Assembly (NCBI GenBank): GCA_964370115.1
Contig: CAYJIA010000046.1
Location: 1 to 16,844 of the forward strand
Direction: 5' to 3'
Length of the DNA: 16,844 nucleotides
DNA from: SIG603 sp964370115
GTDB taxonomy: Bacteria > Bacillota > Clostridia > Oscillospirales > Acutalibacteraceae
Part shown: piece after piece, positions 12,924 to 16,844 of the stretch
Layout: every line of letters begins with the position of its first letter
How positions within the stretch are numbered: the stretch's first letter is position 1
The notes under the pieces: generated by a model
The model's input: only the letters and a program-made list of their open reading frames with translations
Database searches by the model: none
What the model was told of the DNA's origin: nothing
Program-made: the position numbers and the translations under genes

Positions 12924-14714
12924 ATGTTTCGCTCAAATGTGTTGGTTTGCGGCGGTACAGGTTGTACTTCATCAAACAGTGAAGTTATAATCTCGAGACT
13001 GCAAGAAGAAATTAAAGCAAAAGGCCTTGAAAAAGAGGTTAATGTTGTTAGAACTGGTTGCTTCGGCCTATGTGCCTTAGGACCTATTATGATAGTATAT
13101 CCAGAAGGATCTTTTTATAGCATGGTTACTCCTGAAGATGTTCCAGAAATCGTTGACGAGCATCTACTAAAAGGACGTCTTGTAAAAAGACTTCTATACA
13201 AAGAGACAATAGTTGATGAAAACACAACTAAGTCACTTGAAAAAACAGAGTTTTACGAGAAACAACTTCGTATAGCTCTTAAAAACTGTGGTGTTATTAA
13301 CCCAGAGCTTATCGATGAGTATATAGCTGTTGACGGTTATGAGGCTTTAGGTAAAGTTTTAACTGAAATGAAACCAGAAGACCTTATCCAAGAAATGCTA
13401 GACTCAGGCCTAAGAGGAAGAGGCGGAGCCGGCTTCCCAACAGGTTTAAAATGGAAATTTGCTGCGGCTAATGCTGCGGATCAAAAATATGTTTGCTGTA
13501 ACGCCGACGAGGGTGACCCAGGTGCGTTCATGGACAGATCTATCCTAGAGGGCGACCCACACGTGCTAATCGAGGCTATGGCTATAGCTGGTTATGCAAT
13601 CGGAGCATCTCAAGGTTATGTCTATGTTAGAGCAGAGTATCCAATAGCTGTTAAAAGACTTCAAATAGCTATTGATCAAGCTAGAGAATACGGCCTACTT
13701 GGCAAAAATATCTTCGACTCAGGATTTGACTTTGACCTAGAAATAAGACTTGGTGCCGGCGCATTCGTTTGCGGTGAGGAAACAGCTCTTATGATTTCTA
13801 TCGAAGGCAAAAGAGGCGAGCCAAGACCTCGTCCTCCATTCCCAGCAGTTAAAGGTCTATTCCAAAAACCAACTGTTTTAAATAACGTTGAGACTTATGC
13901 AAATATTCCTCAAATCGTTTTAAACGGTGCAAAATGGTTTAAAGACATAGGTACTGAGCGTTCAGCTGGTACAAAAGTTTTCGCTCTTGGCGGAAAAATC
14001 AACAACACAGGTCTTGTTGAGGTTCCAATGGGAACAACACTTAGAGACGTTGTTGAAGTTATCGGTGGTGGTATTCCAGGTGGACACACATTTAAGGCTG
14101 CTCAAACAGGCGGACCTTCAGGTGGTTGTATCCCTGCATCTCTAATCGATACAAAAATTGACTATGATAACCTACTAGAAATCGGATCAATGATGGGTTC
14201 AGGCGGACTTATCGTTATGGACGAAACTACATGTATGGTTGACATTGCTAAATTCTTCCTTGACTTTACAGTTGAAGAGTCTTGCGGTAAATGTACACCT
14301 TGCCGTGTAGGTACAAGAAGACTTTATGAAATTCTTGAGAGAATTACAAATGGTAATGGTGTTATAGAAGATATCGAAAAACTAAAAGAACTTAGCTACT
14401 ACATCAAAGAAAACTCACTTTGCGGACTTGGACAAACTGCTCCAAACCCTGTTTTATCTACTCTTCAATACTTTGAGCATGAGTATATAGCACACGTTAC
14501 AGAGAAGCGTTGCCCTGCAGGTGCGTGTAAGGCTCTTACTAACTTCTTCGTTGTTGAAGAAAAATGTAAAGGTTGTACTTTGTGTGCGCGTAACTGTCCT
14601 GTTGGTGCTATTGAGGGAAGCGTTAAAGCTCCTCATATTATCGATGTATCAAAATGTATCAAATGCGGCGTTTGTGTTGATAAATGTAGATTTGATGCTA
14701 TCATTAAGAAATAA
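12924..14714 (+). CDS. hydB: NuoF-like NADH-binding diaphorase subunit of [FeFe] hydrogenase
   Basis: This 596-residue HydB/HndC subunit oxidises or reduces NAD(P) and may house flavin-based electron bifurcation. Domains in order: an N-terminal thioredoxin-like [2Fe-2S] site (Cys9, Cys14, Cys46, Cys50); the NADH/FMN Rossmann-like core with GRGGAGFPTG (165-174) and CNADEGDPGAFMDR; an SLBB segment; a [4Fe-4S] site SCGKCTPC (Cys454, Cys457, Cys460 with Cys500); and a C-terminal two-cluster ferredoxin (KCKGCTLCARNCP and KCIKCGVCVDKC). Length is typical of the fused form. A ribosome site AAGGAAAGGA ends 13 nt before the ATG. It lies between hndB and the hydrogenase gene, with short gaps. Confidence 0.95.
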   Translation: MFRSNVLVCGGTGCTSSNSEVIISRLQEEIKAKGLEKEVNVVRTGCFGLCALGPIMIVYPEGSFYSMVTPEDVPEIVDEHLLKGRLVKRLLYKETIVDENTTKSLEKTEFYEKQLRIALKNCGVINPELIDEYIAVDGYEALGKVLTEMKPEDLIQEMLDSGLRGRGGAGFPTGLKWKFAAANAADQKYVCCNADEGDPGAFMDRSILEGDPHVLIEAMAIAGYAIGASQGYVYVRAEYPIAVKRLQIAIDQAREYGLLGKNIFDSGFDFDLEIRLGAGAFVCGEETALMISIEGKRGEPRPRPPFPAVKGLFQKPTVLNNVETYANIPQIVLNGAKWFKDIGTERSAGTKVFALGGKINNTGLVEVPMGTTLRDVVEVIGGGIPGGHTFKAAQTGGPSGGCIPASLIDTKIDYDNLLEIGSMMGSGGLIVMDETTCMVDIAKFFLDFTVEESCGKCTPCRVGTRRLYEILERITNGNGVIEDIEKLKELSYYIKENSLCGLGQTAPNPVLSTLQYFEHEYIAHVTEKRCPAGACKALTNFFVVEEKCKGCTLCARNCPVGAIEGSVKAPHIIDVSKCIKCGVCVDKCRFDAIIKK

Positions 14715-14734
14715 GAAAGGAGTATGATTTAAAC

Positions 14735-16474
14735 ATGGATATGGTAAATGTTAAAATTAATAACATGGATTTCAAAGTTAATGCTGGCTCAACAGTTTTA
14801 GAAGCTGCAAGAGAAGCTGGAATTGATATTCCTACACTTTGCTATCTAAAAGATATGAACGAAATCGGCGCTTGCCGCATGTGTATGGTTGAAGTTAAAG
14901 GCGCTAGAACACTAGTTGCATCTTGTGTGCATCCGGTAAACGAGGGCATGGAAATTCAAACAAACACACCAAAAGTTCAAAAGTCAAGAAAAATGACACT
15001 TGAAATGATACTTTCAATTCATAATAAAAAATGTCTTACTTGTGACAGAAGCAGCAACTGCGAGCTTCAAACACTTTGTAAAGAGCTAGGTGTTGAGGAC
15101 GAAACTCGTTGGGAGGGCGCAATGCCTGACGTATCAACAGATACATCTTCTGTGCACCTTGTTAGAGATAACTCAAAATGTATTACTTGCAGACGCTGTG
15201 TGGCTGCTTGCCAAAACCAACACGTTGCAGTAATTGGCGCTAACAACAGAGGTTTTGATACAACTATTGGTTGTGCTTTCGAGGCAAAACTTGCAGATGT
15301 TCCTTGCATTAGCTGTGGACAATGTATCAATGTTTGTCCAACAGGCGCACTTAGAGAAAAAGACGATGTAGATAAAGTTTTCGAGGCTATTGCTGACCCA
15401 GAAAAAATCGTTATCGTTCAAACTGCTCCATCAGTTAGAGCTGCTCTAGGTGAAGAGTTTGGTATGCCAATAGGCACAAATGTTGAGGGCAAAATGGTTG
15501 CCGCTCTTAGAAGACTTGGCTTTAGCAAAGTTTTCGACACAGACTTCGGTGCTGATATGACAATTATGGAAGAGGCTACAGAGTTCTTACACCGTGTACA
15601 AAACGGCGGAACACTTCCTATTATTACTTCATGTTCACCAGGCTGGGTTAAATTCTGTGAGCACTACTACCCTGACCTAATAGACCACCTATCATCATGT
15701 AAGTCACCTCAACAAATGACAGGTGCCCTAATTAAAACATGGTATGCCGAGAAAGAAAAAATCGATCCATCAAAAATCGTTTCAGTTTCTATCATGCCTT
15801 GCGTTGCTAAGAAATTTGAAATCGGTAGAGACGATCAATCTGCTGCAAAACACTACCCAGACCTTGATTTTGCACTAACAACAAGAGAGCTTGCTAAAAT
15901 GATTAAGAAAGCGCAACTAAACTTCGATAGACTTCCTGAAGAGAAATTTGACGCGGCTATGGGTGAATCAACCGGTGCGGCTGTTATATTTGGTGCTACA
16001 GGTGGTGTTATGGAAGCTGCTCTAAGAACTGCTGCCGACACATTAACAGGCAAAAATCTAGAGAGCATCGACTATAAAGAAGTTAGAGGAACAGAAGGAT
16101 TTAAAGAGGCTGTATACAATGTAGCTGGACTTGATGTTAAAGTTGCAGTTGTAAGTGGTCTTGACAATGCTAATGAACTTCTTAAGAAAATCAGAGCAGG
16201 AGAGGCTGACTATCATATCGTTGAAGTTATGTGCTGCCCAGGCGGTTGCGTAAACGGCGGTGGACAACCTATCCAACCTGCAAATGTAAGAAACTTTGTT
16301 GACATCAAAGCTTTAAGAGCATCTGCTTTATATAACCAAGATAAAGACATGCCACTAAGAAAAAGCCACGATAACCCAACAGTTAAAAAATGTTACGATG
16401 AATTCCTAGGCAAACCAGGAAGCCATCTATCACATGATCTACTTCATACTTCTTACGTAAAAAGAGGTTATTAA
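14735..16474 (+). CDS. hydA: [FeFe] hydrogenase catalytic subunit, NADH-dependent (group A6-like)
   Basis: It reduces protons to H2, with electrons from NADH via HydB/HydC, in the cytoplasm. Domains of the 579-residue protein: plant-type [2Fe-2S] (Cys36, 47, 50, 64); His-ligated [4Fe-4S] (His96, Cys100, 103, 109); two [4Fe-4S] clusters (Cys149-152-155-159 and Cys191-194-197-201); the H-cluster domain; and a small-subunit-like C-terminus ending near HLSHDLLHTSYV. H-cluster motifs are TSCSPGW (Cys300, Ser301), MPCVAKKFE (Cys356) and EVMCCPGGC (Cys501, Cys505). The first has Ser where the textbook motif TSCCP has Cys, and Cys500 replaces the usual Ala. GGAG ends 12 nt before the ATG; a second ATG two codons on is possible. 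Confidence 0.95.
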   Translation: MDMVNVKINNMDFKVNAGSTVLEAAREAGIDIPTLCYLKDMNEIGACRMCMVEVKGARTLVASCVHPVNEGMEIQTNTPKVQKSRKMTLEMILSIHNKKCLTCDRSSNCELQTLCKELGVEDETRWEGAMPDVSTDTSSVHLVRDNSKCITCRRCVAACQNQHVAVIGANNRGFDTTIGCAFEAKLADVPCISCGQCINVCPTGALREKDDVDKVFEAIADPEKIVIVQTAPSVRAALGEEFGMPIGTNVEGKMVAALRRLGFSKVFDTDFGADMTIMEEATEFLHRVQNGGTLPIITSCSPGWVKFCEHYYPDLIDHLSSCKSPQQMTGALIKTWYAEKEKIDPSKIVSVSIMPCVAKKFEIGRDDQSAAKHYPDLDFALTTRELAKMIKKAQLNFDRLPEEKFDAAMGESTGAAVIFGATGGVMEAALRTAADTLTGKNLESIDYKEVRGTEGFKEAVYNVAGLDVKVAVVSGLDNANELLKKIRAGEADYHIVEVMCCPGGCVNGGGQPIQPANVRNFVDIKALRASALYNQDKDMPLRKSHDNPTVKKCYDEFLGKPGSHLSHDLLHTSYVKRGY

Positions 16475-16483
16475 TAAAAAATT

Positions 16484-16506
16484 CCGCCCGAGAGGGCGGT
16501 TTTTTT
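16484..16506 (+). terminator. Rho-independent terminator of the hydrogenase operon
   Basis: CCGCCC-GAGA-GGGCGG followed by seven T residues, 10 nt after the hydA stop. The U-tract and what follows (TTTTTTGTTTTAGTGAAGAG and on) are identical to the sequence after the terminator at 16720-16748. Confidence 0.95.
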
Positions 16507-16512
16507 GTTTTA

Positions 16513-16547
16513 GTGAAGAGTGAAGAGTGAAAAGTGAAGAGTGAAGA
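16513..16547 (+). repeat. Tandem heptad array GTGAAGA x5
   Basis: Five heptads, GTGAAGA four times with one GTGAAAA in the middle, lead into GTTGTGGTGAAAATGC. This is the same heptad-then-GTGGTGAAAA arrangement seen at 9413-9450, though with a different heptad sequence. Confidence 0.9.
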
Positions 16548-16550
16548 GTT

Positions 16551-16748
16551 GTGGTGAAAATGCTTCGCATTTTTAAAAAATAAAAGCTTTAGTCAATTTT
16601 TCTCGAAAAATTGCGGTTTCAAAAGGCAGAGCCTTTGGCGCTTTCCGCAGAAAGCGAAATCCAATACTTAAAAAAACGCAGGAAGGGTGAATTGAAATGT
16701 CCAGTGGACATTTCAAGAGGGAAACCCTCGTCGGGGGTTTCCTTTTTT
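16551..16748 (+). repeat. Long-form multi-hairpin intergenic repeat, copy B1
   Basis: Hairpins in order: AAAATGC-TTC-GCATTTT (16557-16573); CAATTTTTC/GAAAAATTG (16594-16613); AAAGGC-AGA-GCCTTT (16622-16636); CGCTTTC-CGCA-GAAAGCG (16639-16656); TTGAAATGTCC-AGT-GGACATTTCAA (16692-16716); terminator stem (16720-16742). From 16581 on it aligns end to end with the reverse complement of 2497-2666. No open reading frame of note lies within it. Confidence 0.9.
16720..16748 (+). terminator. Terminator hairpin closing repeat copy B1
   Basis: GGAAACCC (16720-16727) pairs with GGGTTTCC (16735-16742), followed by six T residues. Because the hydA terminator already lies upstream, this is a second, redundant stop unless the repeat has its own transcript. 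Confidence 0.8.
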
Positions 16749-16750
16749 GT

Positions 16751-16844
16751 TTTAGTGAAGAGTGGCGGTGAAAACGCAAGCGTTTTTAGATTAAAAGCTT
16801 TAGTCAATTTTTCTCGAAAAATTGCGGTTTCAAAAGGCAGAGCC
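16751..16844 (+). repeat. Long-form repeat, copy B2, cut off by the window end
   Basis: After a single heptad-like GTGAAGA comes GGCGGTGAAAACGC with hairpin AAAACGC/GCGTTTT (16771-16786). Then 16793-16844 is identical over 52 bp to 16582-16633, so copies B1 and B2 are in tandem with a 211-bp offset. The rest lies beyond the window. Confidence 0.88.

Noticed and set aside
14724..14732. Mini-frame ATG ATT TAA just before hydA as a regulatory upstream ORF
   Set aside because: The ATG is only 1 nt from GGAG, too close for initiation; most likely chance.
16573..16807. Two short minus-strand frames in the terminal repeat region
   Set aside because: They read through hairpin repeats and end with the repeat structure; they are by-products of the duplicated sequence.

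Overview
The window looks like a low-GC, anaerobic Firmicutes (Clostridia-type) chromosome. Supporting signs are AT-rich intergenic DNA, strong AGGAGG-type ribosome binding sites, two UUG start codons, Rho-independent terminators, and an NADH-linked [FeFe] hydrogenase operon of the clostridial layout. I cannot name a genus from the sequence alone.

Layout. (1) 1-2416, minus strand: pnp (PNPase) with its own promoter and a hairpin-containing leader. A long hairpin lies at the left window edge. (2) 2497-5722, minus strand: xylulokinase (UUG start), then a flavin-reductase-like protein and a TIM-barrel sugar isomerase/epimerase (UUG start), which form a tight pair. (3) 5733-9399, plus strand, divergent from xylB: a GlpA/LhgO-type FAD oxidoreductase with a C-terminal BFD-like Fe-S domain, a second FAD/NAD(P) oxidoreductase, a small DUF1667 Fe-S protein and a LURP-one-like protein. 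The first three form the three-part dehydrogenase module usually associated with glycerol-3-phosphate oxidation, but no glycerol kinase is present here. (4) 9573-11042: an L-fucose/L-arabinose-isomerase-family protein. (5) 11250-16506: a hydrogenase operon of NuoE-like subunit, orphan HATPase, HndB-like ferredoxin, NuoF-like diaphorase and [FeFe] hydrogenase, ending in a strong terminator.

How the genes work together. The isomerase, epimerase and xylulokinase could feed a sugar into D-xylulose-5-phosphate. The FAD/Fe-S module would oxidise a phosphorylated or hydroxy-acid substrate. The hydrogenase would dispose of the resulting reductant as H2. These links are inferred from proximity only.

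Most unusual content. The intergenic DNA carries a family of structured repeats. Tandem heptanucleotide arrays, nearly complementary on the two sides and in the same phase relative to a GTGG / CCAC boundary, flank a core of hairpins. A short form (two hairpins) occurs at about 4014-4137 (minus) and 9413-9531 (plus). A long form (several hairpins ending in a terminator) occurs at 2425-2666 (minus) and 16513-16748 (plus), with another copy starting at 16751 and cut off by the window end. Stems differ between copies by paired, compensatory changes while loops and linkers are kept, which suggests selection on the fold. The hydrogenase operon also has a nested palindrome at its promoter, a leader with two mutually exclusive hairpins, and a Shine-Dalgarno separated from the hndB start by a hairpin.
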